This document shows, one piece after another, positions 15,974 through 24,756 of a stretch of DNA of 61,622 bases. The notes beneath the pieces were generated by a model. That model worked only from the letters and a program-made list of their open reading frames with translations, did not search any database and was not told the origin of the DNA. A program made the position numbers and the translations under genes. Source of the DNA: Planctomicrobium piriforme (lineage in GTDB: Bacteria; Planctomycetota; Planctomycetia; Planctomycetales; Planctomycetaceae). The DNA lies in NCBI GenBank assembly GCA_945860955.1, contig CAMATH010000038.1:1-61622 (forward strand). The letters run 5' to 3'. Each line of letters begins with the position of its first letter. Within the stretch, counting starts at the first letter, position 1.

Positions 15974-18900
15974 ATGCTGGACCGGGTCGTGCGCTCCCGT
16001 TCTTTGTCGTCACTGGTCGTTCTGTTCGCCGCCACGTACGGGTGCCTGACGACGGTCGCGCAGGACGTTCCGCTCGTGGCACCGGGTGAGGCGCTGACGC
16101 CGGCGGAACAGCAGAAGTTATTCCGCCTGCCCCCTGGCTTCGAAATTCAGCTCATCGCCAGCGAGCCGGAAATCCAGAAGCCGATGAACATGGCGTTTGA
16201 CGCCGCCGGCCGGCTCTATGTCACACAGTCGATCGAATACCCGTGGCCCGCGACCGAAGGGACACCCCGGGACACTATTCGCGTGATCACCGATACCAAT
16301 AGCGACGGCGTTCCCGACACCGTCTCGAAGTTCGCCACGGGCCTCAACATTCCGATTGGCGTGCTGCCACTCGCGGGCAACAACGTGTTGGCGTACAACA
16401 TTCCGCGCATCGAACGCTTCACCGATGTCAATGGCGACGGGGTCGCCGACTCGCGAGAGTCGATGTTCAACACGTTTGGCTTCGACGATACGCACGGGAT
16501 GGCGAGTTCGTTCAACTGGTGGCTCGACGGCTGGGTCTACGGTTGCCACGGATTTCGGAACACGTCCAAAGTCTCGGGCAAAGACGATGAAGCGATCACG
16601 ATGAATTCGGGGAACACCTACCGCTTCCGCCCCGACGGTTCCCACATCGAATACTACACCCACGGGCAGGTCAATCCGTTCGGAATGGCATTTGATCCTC
16701 TAGGCAACGTCTACACCGCCGACTGCCACTCGCGGCCGATCTATATGCTGTTGCGGGGGGCGTATTACCCCAGCTTTGGCAAACCGCATGATGGCTTGGG
16801 GTACGGCCCGGAAATGATCAAACACAGTCATGGCTCGACGGGAATTTGTGGGCTGGTCGTCTACGACGCGACGCAGTTTCCCGACGCGTACCGCAACACG
16901 GTTTTCATCGGTAACCCAGTGACCGGGCGAATCAATCACGATCAATTCAAGCCGACCGGTTCGACCTATGACGCCGTCGAACAGCCGGACTTTGTTTCGT
17001 GCGAAGACCTGTGGTTCCGGCCGGTCGATATCAAGCTGGCCCCTGATGGCTCGATGTACGTCGCCGACTTTTACAACTGCATCATCGGACACTACGAAGT
17101 CGATCTGCACCACCCGCGTCGCGATCGCACGAAAGGGCGGATCTGGCGGATTGTTTACACGGGGGACAAAGCCCGCGCGCCAAAGAAGTCGGCAGACCTG
17201 ACCAAAGCGTCGTCGGCCGACCTGGTCGCGGCTCTCGGAAACGACAATATCGTCGTCCGCACGCTCGCCACTCATCAGGCGGTCGAACGGCTCGATTCGG
17301 CCGGACTCGATTTGGTGCGACAGGGAATCGCCACGGGCAATCCCAACGCCCGCGTCCATAGCCTGTGGGTTCTGGAACGGCGGGGTGCGCTCTCTCCCGG
17401 CCTGATCGAACGACTCTCCAACGATCCCGATCGGATGGTTCGTGTCCATCTGGTGAAAGGGGTGACAGCGATGACGTGGAAAGAGGACGCCGGCAAATTG
17501 CGGTCGCTGCTGATTCGGATGTTGGAAGACAAAGATGCCTTCGTGCGTCGGGCGGCGGCCGATGGCCTGGGTCAGCACCCGGCTTCGGAAAACGTCGAAC
17601 CGCTGCTGGCGTTGTGGAAGGGGACCGATCCCGCCGACACCCACCTGGTTCACACCACGCGGATCGCGTTGCGGGACAGTCTGCAATCGCTCGACTCGCT
17701 GGAGACCGTGACAGCGAAGTCGCACGACATTGCCGAGACTTATCGCCGACTCGCAGACGTGACCGTCGCGGTGCCGACAGCGGCGGGGGCAATTTTCCTG
17801 CAAACGTTTCTCGCCAGTCCGGCCGCCGAGGCCGGGCGGGTTCCCGAATATCTGACACATGTTGCCCGACATGTTCCCGAAGCCAACTTGAACTCGGTTG
17901 TGGAAAACGCCGTCGCCTGGAAGCCGAAGCTCGATGACGGGCAGCAGGTGGCGGTCCTGCGTGGGATTCAGCAGGCGTTGCAGTCGCGAAAACTGCCATT
18001 GCCCGAGTCACTGGTTGCCTGGAGCGTCGAGTTGGCGACCAAACTGCTTGCGAGCAAGAACGACGACGTGTTGCGAATCGCGGCTGATCTGGCCCGGGAT
18101 TTCCGCGTCTCCACCGCGACCGGCCGACTGGCGGAACTCGCCGCCGAGACAAACCGTAATGTCGGCGTCCGGCAACAGGCGCTCGACGCGCTCAACGTCC
18201 TCGATTCGAAACAGGCCTCGGCCATTCTGGAAAAGGTGATCAGCACGGGAATCGAAGCGCTGGCGTTGCGGCAACGGGCCGCCGACTTGTTGGGAGGTCA
18301 GGGAACTCCTGAGGCCCGCCAGGCCCTCTTGCGACTGTTGCCCGAAGTTCCCGACCCGGTCGGTGTGGCGATCTCTCGATCGCTGACAAATGGAAAAGAG
18401 GGGGCGGCCGCGCTGCTCGACGCGATTGCCACGGGCAAAGCGTCGTCGCGCCTGATTCAGGACATCATCGTCGGGGAACGAGTACGCGGCCACAACGATG
18501 AAGCGCTGGTCCGGAAAATGGACGAACTGCTCGCCGACCTCCCGAGTGAAGACGACCGCGTCAAGCAGCTCGTCGCGGCCCGCCGAGAGAGTTTCGGTAA
18601 GTCGAGCAGTTCAGCCGACAAGGGAGTGCAAGTGTTTCAAAAGATCTGCGCGAATTGCCATCGCGTTGAAGGAAAGGGTGCCAAAATCGGCCCGGATCTT
18701 GACGGCATCGGGAACCGGGGACTGGAACGGCTCTTGGAAGACGTGCTACTGCCGAGCCGAAATGTGGATCAGGCGTTTCGCACGACCGTATTGGAACTCA
18801 AGAGCGGCAAGACGACCAACGGCCTGTTCGCGAGGAACGATGGAAATTCCCTCGTTCTCGTGAACGAACAGGGAAAAGAGTTCCTGATTGCCGAAGACGA

Positions 18901-19036
18901 TATCGTCGAACGAAAGACGCTGCGCGTCTCACCCATGCCGGCGAATATCGCCGAACAGTTGGGGGAGGAGGATTTTCACCACCTGGTGAAATACCTGCTG
19001 ACGCTGAACGTGAAGCCGAAAGAGGGGGCGAAGTAA
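15974..19036 (+). CDS. PVC-type heme-binding protein: propeller, HEAT repeats and cytochrome c
   Basis: 1020 residues from the ATG in GCCACCATG; the frame is open 174 bp further upstream without a better start. Signal peptide (SSLVVLFAATYGCLTTVAQ). Residues about 45-420 are the membrane-bound dehydrogenase-like six-bladed propeller typical of the PVC family (LFRLPPGFEIQLIASEPEIQKPMNMAFDAAGRLYV, DLWFRPVDIKLAPDGSMYVADFYN). A HEAT-like solenoid runs to about 880. The C-terminal module has a c-type heme site CANCH and a likely distal Met in SPMP. The role is probably periplasmic redox chemistry on sugars or alcohols with electron transfer to the heme; the substrate is unknown. Monocistronic by position. 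Confidence 0.92.
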   Translation: MLDRVVRSRSLSSLVVLFAATYGCLTTVAQDVPLVAPGEALTPAEQQKLFRLPPGFEIQLIASEPEIQKPMNMAFDAAGRLYVTQSIEYPWPATEGTPRDTIRVITDTNSDGVPDTVSKFATGLNIPIGVLPLAGNNVLAYNIPRIERFTDVNGDGVADSRESMFNTFGFDDTHGMASSFNWWLDGWVYGCHGFRNTSKVSGKDDEAITMNSGNTYRFRPDGSHIEYYTHGQVNPFGMAFDPLGNVYTADCHSRPIYMLLRGAYYPSFGKPHDGLGYGPEMIKHSHGSTGICGLVVYDATQFPDAYRNTVFIGNPVTGRINHDQFKPTGSTYDAVEQPDFVSCEDLWFRPVDIKLAPDGSMYVADFYNCIIGHYEVDLHHPRRDRTKGRIWRIVYTGDKARAPKKSADLTKASSADLVAALGNDNIVVRTLATHQAVERLDSAGLDLVRQGIATGNPNARVHSLWVLERRGALSPGLIERLSNDPDRMVRVHLVKGVTAMTWKEDAGKLRSLLIRMLEDKDAFVRRAAADGLGQHPASENVEPLLALWKGTDPADTHLVHTTRIALRDSLQSLDSLETVTAKSHDIAETYRRLADVTVAVPTAAGAIFLQTFLASPAAEAGRVPEYLTHVARHVPEANLNSVVENAVAWKPKLDDGQQVAVLRGIQQALQSRKLPLPESLVAWSVELATKLLASKNDDVLRIAADLARDFRVSTATGRLAELAAETNRNVGVRQQALDALNVLDSKQASAILEKVISTGIEALALRQRAADLLGGQGTPEARQALLRLLPEVPDPVGVAISRSLTNGKEGAAALLDAIATGKASSRLIQDIIVGERVRGHNDEALVRKMDELLADLPSEDDRVKQLVAARRESFGKSSSSADKGVQVFQKICANCHRVEGKGAKIGPDLDGIGNRGLERLLEDVLLPSRNVDQAFRTTVLELKSGKTTNGLFARNDGNSLVLVNEQGKEFLIAEDDIVERKTLRVSPMPANIAEQLGEEDFHHLVKYLLTLNVKPKEGAK

Positions 19037-19054
19037 CGTAGTTCGTAAACGGGG

Positions 19055-19086
19055 ATGGTAGCGTGGATTTTAATTCACGCTACCAT
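19055..19086. terminator. Hairpin between convergent genes, REP-like
   Basis: ATGGTAGCGTG pairs with CACGCTACCAT across an AT-rich loop (GATTTTAATT). Sitting between two convergent genes, it can act as a bidirectional terminator. It contains the GTAG tetranucleotide seen in the other hairpin repeats. Confidence 0.65.
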
Positions 19087-19111
19087 CAAGTCCGGGAGCT
19101 GTCACTCCCCA

Positions 19112-19690
19112 TCAACCAAAGTACGCCGGCGCACTCCCCGGCTTCCACTTGATGTTACAGCCAATGCTCGGCTTCTGGGTCGCGGTCGGTTCCTTGCCCG
19201 CCAAGACCGCGTCCACCGCCCGCTTGAGATCGTCGCCGGTGACCGGAGTTCCGTTTCCGGGCCGGCTATCGTCGAACTGGCCGCGGTATTTCAGCTTGCC
19301 TTCGCGATCGAAGACGTAGAAATCGGGGGTGCAGGCCGCCTGATACGCCTGGGCGACCTGTTGTGATTCGTCGTAGAGATACGGGAATGTGTAGCCGGCG
19401 TCACGCGCCTCGGTCACCATTTTCGCCGGCGCGTCATCGGGATACCCCGCCGCGTCGTTGCTGCTGATCGCGACGATCGAGACACCCTTCGCCTGGTATT
19501 CCTTTCCGAAAGCGGCGAGCGCCGATCGCAGATGTTTGACGTAGGGACAGTGGTTGCAAATGAACATCACCACGAGGGCGGGGGCGTTCCGCACGTTGGC
19601 GAGGGAAACGGTCTTTCCCGAAACATCGGGGAGAGTGAAATCGGGGGCGGATGTTCCCAACGGGAGCATTGTCGAGGGAGTCAGAGCCAT
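19112..19690 (-). CDS. Thioredoxin-like redoxin (AhpC/TSA-type) protein
   Basis: 192 residues, cytoplasmic (no signal peptide). It opens with the redoxin signature TSAPDFTLPDVSGKTVSLANV and has a CNHCPYVK active-site motif plus the TPDFYVFDREGKLKYRG strand with a third Cys (AACTPDF) typical of this thioredoxin-like group. The CxxC indicates thiol-disulfide exchange or peroxidase activity; the substrate is not evident. The ATG is the first residue of the conserved block. It is transcribed alone, convergent with the PVC cytochrome gene. Confidence 0.9.
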   Translation of the reverse strand: MALTPSTMLPLGTSAPDFTLPDVSGKTVSLANVRNAPALVVMFICNHCPYVKHLRSALAAFGKEYQAKGVSIVAISSNDAAGYPDDAPAKMVTEARDAGYTFPYLYDESQQVAQAYQAACTPDFYVFDREGKLKYRGQFDDSRPGNGTPVTGDDLKRAVDAVLAGKEPTATQKPSIGCNIKWKPGSAPAYFG

Positions 19691-19969
19691 GTTGTTCTAT
19701 TCCAGGAAGAGTGTCGTTCAGGCAACCGAGCGAGATTCGCGATGTTATATCCGACACGACGGAAATTGCGACATTCAGGCCGAATCACATCTTCGAGCTC
19801 GCCAGTTCCGGGCACGGAGCTGGCTTGACGCAGTTCCATTGCTGCCGCTACGATCGATTTCTGGCGACGTCTTGGATTCTTCGGGACGCCTGACGTGACG
19901 TGTAGCAAAAACCAACACTGATTCCCAATTCCGGGGCATCTGTCGTGGGTTTGTGACCATTTCTGGATT

Positions 19970-20815
19970 GTGAAGGCTGTGAAGTTCTTACTACAACCAC
20001 CACCGGGTAGAACGGCAGAGTCGATCGAACGTCAATTCCTTGTCGAGAAGGAACTCGCGGATCGGCTACGTCAATCGAGTCCCGAGGAACGCAAGAACAT
20101 CCTGTCGACAATGTACGACGAGTTGTTCGCCAAGGTGCCCGAACATTCCAGGCTGAAGCGCAGAAGTGATCCTGAAAAAACCAGACAGTATAACCGATCG
20201 AAAACGGCTCTGCTGAGTCGATTTCTCGGCCCGGACATTGTGTTCCTGGAGTTCGGTTCTGGCGATTGCCAATTTGCCGAGGAGATCGCGAAGAAGGCAA
20301 AGGAAGTGATCGCTGTCGACATCTCTGACCAGCGAGATCCGTCGAAGCCGTCACCCGAGAATTTCCGCTTGGTGACGTACGATGGAACGAACCTGGATTC
20401 CGTCGCGAGCGATTCCGTTGATCTGGCGTTCAGCGATCAATTGCTGGAACATCTTCATCCCGATGACGCGCAAAACCATATCGCATTGATCCTGCGGATT
20501 CTTCGGAAGGGGGGCAGGTATGTGTTGCGAACCCCCCACGCGCACACCGGCCCTCATGATATCTCCAAGTATTTCAGTTACGTGCCCCAAGGCTTTCATC
20601 TTAAGGAGTGGACGTTTACTGAATTGCGGGCCTGTTTGCTGGCTGCCGGGTTCAGTCGCGTCACCGCGATGCGGTCGCTTGGTGGTACAACGTACAATAT
20701 TCCCTTTTCTTACCTCACCTGTGCGGAAAAACTGGTGGGTTCCTGCCCTGGGGCCTTGCGGAAGTTTTTTGGGAAATTGTTCATTCCTACATTACTGGTG
20801 GCCGCGACCAAGTAG
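19970..20815 (+). CDS. Class I SAM-dependent methyltransferase
   Basis: 281 residues with a GTG start. The Rossmann methyltransferase core begins at about residue 85: motif I FLEFGSGDCQFAEEIA, acidic end of strand 2 VIAVDIS, then DSVDLAFSDQLLEHLHPDD and ILRKGGRYVLRTPH, a methyltransferase type-11/12 pattern. A C-terminal extension is rich in aromatics. Such enzymes often act on lipids, glycans or small metabolites; nothing here sets the substrate. The gene and its upstream region look less GC-rich than the neighbours and it stands alone between unrelated genes, so it could be a later acquisition. Confidence 0.85.
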   Translation: MKAVKFLLQPPPGRTAESIERQFLVEKELADRLRQSSPEERKNILSTMYDELFAKVPEHSRLKRRSDPEKTRQYNRSKTALLSRFLGPDIVFLEFGSGDCQFAEEIAKKAKEVIAVDISDQRDPSKPSPENFRLVTYDGTNLDSVASDSVDLAFSDQLLEHLHPDDAQNHIALILRILRKGGRYVLRTPHAHTGPHDISKYFSYVPQGFHLKEWTFTELRACLLAAGFSRVTAMRSLGGTTYNIPFSYLTCAEKLVGSCPGALRKFFGKLFIPTLLVAATK

Positions 20816-20890
20816 CCGGCATTTCAAGCACGGCGAAGGCTGTCTCCCGCAGATGAGTGGGTGTACCCCTTGGGCGATGCGTCGCAAGTT

Positions 20891-20916
20891 TTGATTCCTG
20901 AATTGGGGGGAATCAA
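20891..20916. terminator. Hairpin between convergent methyltransferase and coaD genes
   Basis: TTGATTCC (20891-20898) pairs with GGAATCAA (20909-20916), 10-nt loop. It lies between two convergent 3' ends, so termination is likely, but no long T-run follows on either side. Confidence 0.4.
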
Positions 20917-20971
20917 CTCACAGTGTGGATTTGGATTATCGAATCGACGTTGTGGGAAGTGTTACGAGATG

Positions 20972-21511
20972 CTACTGGGCGACCGGTCGGCGCAGCAGCA
21001 GCTTCGCTCGCAGCGCGGTGATGACCTCGGGCGGAACGAACTTTTCGAGTGGCTCGGTCGCCAACCCTTCTCCCAACAGCGCGACCTGTTTCACCAGGGA
21101 ACTTGAGATGTGCGAACATCCCTCGCTCGCCATCAGAAACACGGTTTCGATTTCCGGTCCCAGGGCTCGGTTCGCGAGCGTCATGGTGAACTCGGCCTCG
21201 ATATCGGTCAGTGTTCTCAGTCCCCGCAACATGACGCCGGCTCCCAGACTTCGCAAAAACGTCACCGCCAGTCCCTCAAAGCAGGCGACGTTGACGTTGG
21301 GGAACGGCTTGACGACCGACTCAATCATCTCGACCCGCTCCTGCGGCGTGAACAGCGGCGACTTACCGGGGTTGATGCCGATTCCAACCGTCAATTGGTC
21401 AAACATCCGCGCTCCGCGGCGGATGATGTCGAAATGCCCAAGCGACAGGGGATCGAAACTCCCCGTGTAGACGGCATGTCGGGTACTTAACCGGGTGTTT
21501 GTGGAATCCAT
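20972..21511 (-). CDS. coaD: Pantetheine-phosphate adenylyltransferase
   Basis: 179 residues. It makes dephospho-CoA from 4'-phosphopantetheine and ATP, the fourth step of coenzyme A synthesis. Seen: nucleotidyltransferase motif TGSFDPLSLGHFDII (T/HxGH), the LRSLGAGVMLRGLRTLTDIEAEFTM block with its catalytic-site Arg, and the C-terminal ISSSLVKQVA motif. The length is normal for the family (about 160-180). The ATG at 21511 is chosen; a TTG five codons upstream is less likely. It is downstream of sat on the same strand but separated from it by a terminator. Confidence 0.96.
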   Translation of the reverse strand: MDSTNTRLSTRHAVYTGSFDPLSLGHFDIIRRGARMFDQLTVGIGINPGKSPLFTPQERVEMIESVVKPFPNVNVACFEGLAVTFLRSLGAGVMLRGLRTLTDIEAEFTMTLANRALGPEIETVFLMASEGCSHISSSLVKQVALLGEGLATEPLEKFVPPEVITALRAKLLLRRPVAQ

Positions 21512-21660
21512 GGGGGGACGTTCCAACTGGGGGTACTGGGCAGCAGCAGCAGCGCGGTTTTGACAAGCCTAGGTGAAATGGTGGGCTTGGACCACTTGCG
21601 CGAGTCTGTAGTGGACCAGCTAGCCGACGCACTCCGCTCGTCTTGGGAAGGTGATGTGAA

Positions 21661-21695
21661 AACAGCCAGCCGCGCACGTGGCGCGTCTGGCTGTT
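21661..21695 (-). terminator. Rho-independent terminator of sat
   Basis: Near-perfect 15-bp stem AACAGCCAG...CTGGCTGTT. Read on the minus strand it is followed by TTTTC. It lies about 45 bp after the sat stop codon. Confidence 0.75.
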
Positions 21696-21738
21696 CTATG
21701 TTGTTATCCTGTCAACCATCCCAACGGGGGGGGGGCGG

Positions 21739-22998
21739 CTACTTGGCGCGCATCGCGTCCGACAGAATGCGCGAGGTGCTGGGACGCATAATGCGGGGAT
21801 CGACCTCTTCCCCCTTCAGCAGCGTCTCACGAACCTGTTTTCCCGAAATCGAGATCGGTTTTTCGTCCTTGTGGTGTTCGGTCAGATCGACGCGGCCGAT
21901 CGACTCGTAGAACGCGGCGAATCCGACTTTCACCGGTTGGATTTTCAAATCTCCGCCGAGCTTGCCGAAAATCTCCTGGGCGTCGAAGTCACCCCAGATG
22001 GCGGTCCCGTCTTTGAAGGGGGCGTCAGCGTGCTTGCGACCGATGATGATGTCGGTGAACCCGTTGTTCTGGCGGTAGATGCCGTGCATCACCGCTTCCT
22101 TCGGGCCTCCGTAGAACATCTTGATGTCGAGTCCCAGCAGGATCACCCGGTCGGGAACGCTTTCGTTTCGCGGTCCCCACAGGGATTGGTCGCTGTCGCC
22201 ATCACCCAGCGAACGGTTGGTGATCAGCGCCTCGTAAGTCTTCATCCGGATCTCGGCGTTGACGTCGTCCCCCTTCACTTCGCCAATCAACGGATTGAGG
22301 CAGGCACCGGCATTGTGCCCGGCTCGCAACAGAGTTTCGAGTCCATAGACCAGGGCGTATTCGTGAGCCCGGTGCAGCGGATTGCGGGTCTGGAACGCAA
22401 CGACCCGATTCCAGCCCTTCGACGCCAGCAACGTCCGCACATCCTTGGGAGCGAGAACGTACTTGCCAAAGTTGGGGTTTTTCGGCTGAGGCAGCACCCA
22501 GATTTCGCCGCCAATGAGGTGCGTCTTGTCGGCGTCGTTCACCAGCACCATGTCGGCACCGGGATGATCGGTCCGCGCGGTGAGGTAGACGCTCTTGAGA
22601 TACCGCGGCTTGTCCCAGGCGAAAACATCGGAAATGTCCAGCGTGGCGACGATTTCGCCAGCCGGATTTGTCAGCGCGACTTTCTGGCCCGCTTTCAGCG
22701 TCTTCGCGACCGCTTCGGTGACTGGCAGAGAGAGGGGGATCGTCCAGGCGTACTTCTTCCCGCCCCGTTCAATGCAGGAGTGGTCGAGTACCTGATTGTA
22801 TTCCGCGCTTCCCATCGGCCCGGTGAGCGGACTCAACGTTCCGTCCGCCCAACGGTAGACTGAGGAAAGATCCGCTGCCGACACGGGGACTTTGACCAAC
22901 CCGGCAGCTTCCGTCAGGAAACCCGCGGTCTTGTCGGCGGGTACAGTACGATTGACAGGTTCGGCGAGGCCGCCATGAGGAGGAACAAGCGACGACAT
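21739..22998 (-). CDS. sat: Sulfate adenylyltransferase (ATP sulfurylase)
   Basis: 419 residues. It activates sulfate with ATP to adenosine 5'-phosphosulfate for assimilation or sulfation. The single-chain Sat type is shown by [14 protein letters not shown] (HxxH nucleotide-binding motif), GRKHADAPF and the GYSRT-like C-terminal segment [13 protein letters not shown]; there is no CysN-type GTPase subunit. A purine-rich ribosome binding site (GGAAG) precedes the ATG. No cysH, cysC or permease gene lies nearby, so the rest of the pathway is elsewhere. Planctomycetes carry many sulfatases, which makes sulfur handling relevant, but no direct link is visible here. Confidence 0.96.
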   Translation of the reverse strand: MSSLVPPHGGLAEPVNRTVPADKTAGFLTEAAGLVKVPVSAADLSSVYRWADGTLSPLTGPMGSAEYNQVLDHSCIERGGKKYAWTIPLSLPVTEAVAKTLKAGQKVALTNPAGEIVATLDISDVFAWDKPRYLKSVYLTARTDHPGADMVLVNDADKTHLIGGEIWVLPQPKNPNFGKYVLAPKDVRTLLASKGWNRVVAFQTRNPLHRAHEYALVYGLETLLRAGHNAGACLNPLIGEVKGDDVNAEIRMKTYEALITNRSLGDGDSDQSLWGPRNESVPDRVILLGLDIKMFYGGPKEAVMHGIYRQNNGFTDIIIGRKHADAPFKDGTAIWGDFDAQEIFGKLGGDLKIQPVKVGFAAFYESIGRVDLTEHHKDEKPISISGKQVRETLLKGEEVDPRIMRPSTSRILSDAMRAK

Positions 22999-23181
22999 TC
23001 AGAGACTTCCGACAGAGAAAAGACAGACGACCGGCGAGAACGAAATTCAGCCCCCAACCGGCCACACCATGGCAGCGAAATGACTCCGTCTGCGACCAAT
23101 TTCGATGATGCTGTCGTCAACGTAGGGTAATCGTGCCGACATTGTCAAGAACACTCCCCGACTCCTCTCGAATTTCTAAAA

Positions 23182-24615
23182 ATGGAACACCGCTGGATCT
23201 GGCCGTTCGAGCTGGAAGAACAGATTGGCGCTGGCGCCATGGGGGTGGTCTATCGTGCTCGGTTTGTGAAGAATGACCGGCGGGTGGCACTCAAATTGCT
23301 GCCGGCGGAAATCGCCGCCGATTCCACACTGGCCGCCCGATTTCAGCGGGAAATGGAAGTCCTGAAAGACCTGAAACACCCTCACATTGTCCACTCCTTT
23401 GGCGGATTGTGCGAGGGAAAACAATGGTTTTATGCGATGGAATTGATAGACGGGGGAACCGTCGAAAAGCTGATTCAAGCGTCAGGCAGAATTCGCTGGC
23501 AGGATGCGATTCCATTGGCACTGCAAACCTGTGCCGCCCTGGAACATGCACATTCGCGCGGAGTTGTGCATCGAGACGTCAAACCGGGCAACCTCCTGCT
23601 CAACCGCTCGGGGAAGCTCAAGCTCGGTGATTTTGGCCTGGCGACCATGGTGTCCGAGTCAAAACTCACAGCGGCGGGCAAAACGGTCGGTTCACTGCAC
23701 TACATGGCTCCCGAGCAAATCACAGGAAAAACGCCGGTATCTCCTCGCACCGATCTCTACGCGTTCGGCTGCACCCTGTTTGAGATGCTCGCTGGCAAGC
23801 CCCCGTTCGCCGGCGCTGCCGCTGGTGAACTCCTTCAGAAACACTTGAAATCCCCAGCCCCGGTGATTTCTGAGATCGTACTGGACTGCCCCGACGCGCT
23901 CGCCCGGGTCGTCGCGAAGTTGCTGGCGAAGAAGCCCGACGACCGATACCAGTCCGCGGCGGAGGTCGCCGCAGATCTGGGGGAACTGGAGCTGGGGGTT
24001 GTGGTCAAGCCCTCACGGGGATCGTTGGTTGTGCCCAAATCCTCGGCGAAAACAGTCGCCACCCCCGAGGCCAGTGACAGCGAGCAGATGACGACCAGCG
24101 GAATTCCCAGGAACTGGCCGAGTCGGGCAGGCTGGGGGGTTGCGGGACTGGTCGCCTTCATTTTCGCGATTCGAGAATGGAATCGACCGTCGCATCAGTC
24201 CATTGGGCCAGAAGCCCGCGCGGGCCTGCAATCGCCGACTCCCGAGGTGCGTCAATTCGCGATCCGCATCCTCACACCCGACGCCGCTGCCAATGGGCAC
24301 ATTCCGGACGACATCAACCGATTATTGAGTGATTCCAGTCCCCTGGTCCGTGCCGAGGCCGTTCGCGCGATTTCCCGAATCGCGCCGGACGACGCCTCTG
24401 TCCAGGGGACACTCACCCGCATGCTCAACTCAGACGAAGACCCCAAAGTGCGCGAGGCAGCCAACGAAGCACTCGCTCATCCGCCGGAACGCTCGACAAC
24501 GCGCGTGATGGGTTACGTGGTCAGCGTTCTGGCTGCGCTGCTCGCCGGGCTGGCACTCTGGCGCGGGCCGAGGTGGATTCGGCACATTTTGGCGCAGGTT
24601 CCGGGGGACAAGTAG
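23182..24615 (+). CDS. Membrane Ser/Thr protein kinase with HEAT repeats
   Basis: 477 residues. Hanks-type kinase at 10-270: GAGAMG (16-21), catalytic Lys38 in VALKLL, HRDVKPGN (130-137), DFG (150-152), MAPEQ. After a linker comes a hydrophobic segment near 310-325 (WGVAGLVAFIFAI), a small HEAT-like region (LVRAEAVRAISRIAPDD, KVREAANEALAHPP), and a second hydrophobic helix near the C-terminus (VMGYVVSVLAALLAGLALW). All catalytic residues are intact. With two membrane segments the HEAT region could be exported between them; topology is inferred. It is divergent from sat and no partner gene is attached. Confidence 0.9.
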   Translation: MEHRWIWPFELEEQIGAGAMGVVYRARFVKNDRRVALKLLPAEIAADSTLAARFQREMEVLKDLKHPHIVHSFGGLCEGKQWFYAMELIDGGTVEKLIQASGRIRWQDAIPLALQTCAALEHAHSRGVVHRDVKPGNLLLNRSGKLKLGDFGLATMVSESKLTAAGKTVGSLHYMAPEQITGKTPVSPRTDLYAFGCTLFEMLAGKPPFAGAAAGELLQKHLKSPAPVISEIVLDCPDALARVVAKLLAKKPDDRYQSAAEVAADLGELELGVVVKPSRGSLVVPKSSAKTVATPEASDSEQMTTSGIPRNWPSRAGWGVAGLVAFIFAIREWNRPSHQSIGPEARAGLQSPTPEVRQFAIRILTPDAAANGHIPDDINRLLSDSSPLVRAEAVRAISRIAPDDASVQGTLTRMLNSDEDPKVREAANEALAHPPERSTTRVMGYVVSVLAALLAGLALWRGPRWIRHILAQVPGDK

Positions 24616-24756
24616 AAACGCCGTTGGGCAAACATTGCCTACCGCTTTCCAAAGTCCGCGGCTTCATGGAGCCCCCCCAATTTCCGCCGCTGCCGTTGAC
24701 TGACGGCGTCGTCTTGTTAACTCCCTCGCTGGCACCGTGTGTGGTGAGAGTACGAG

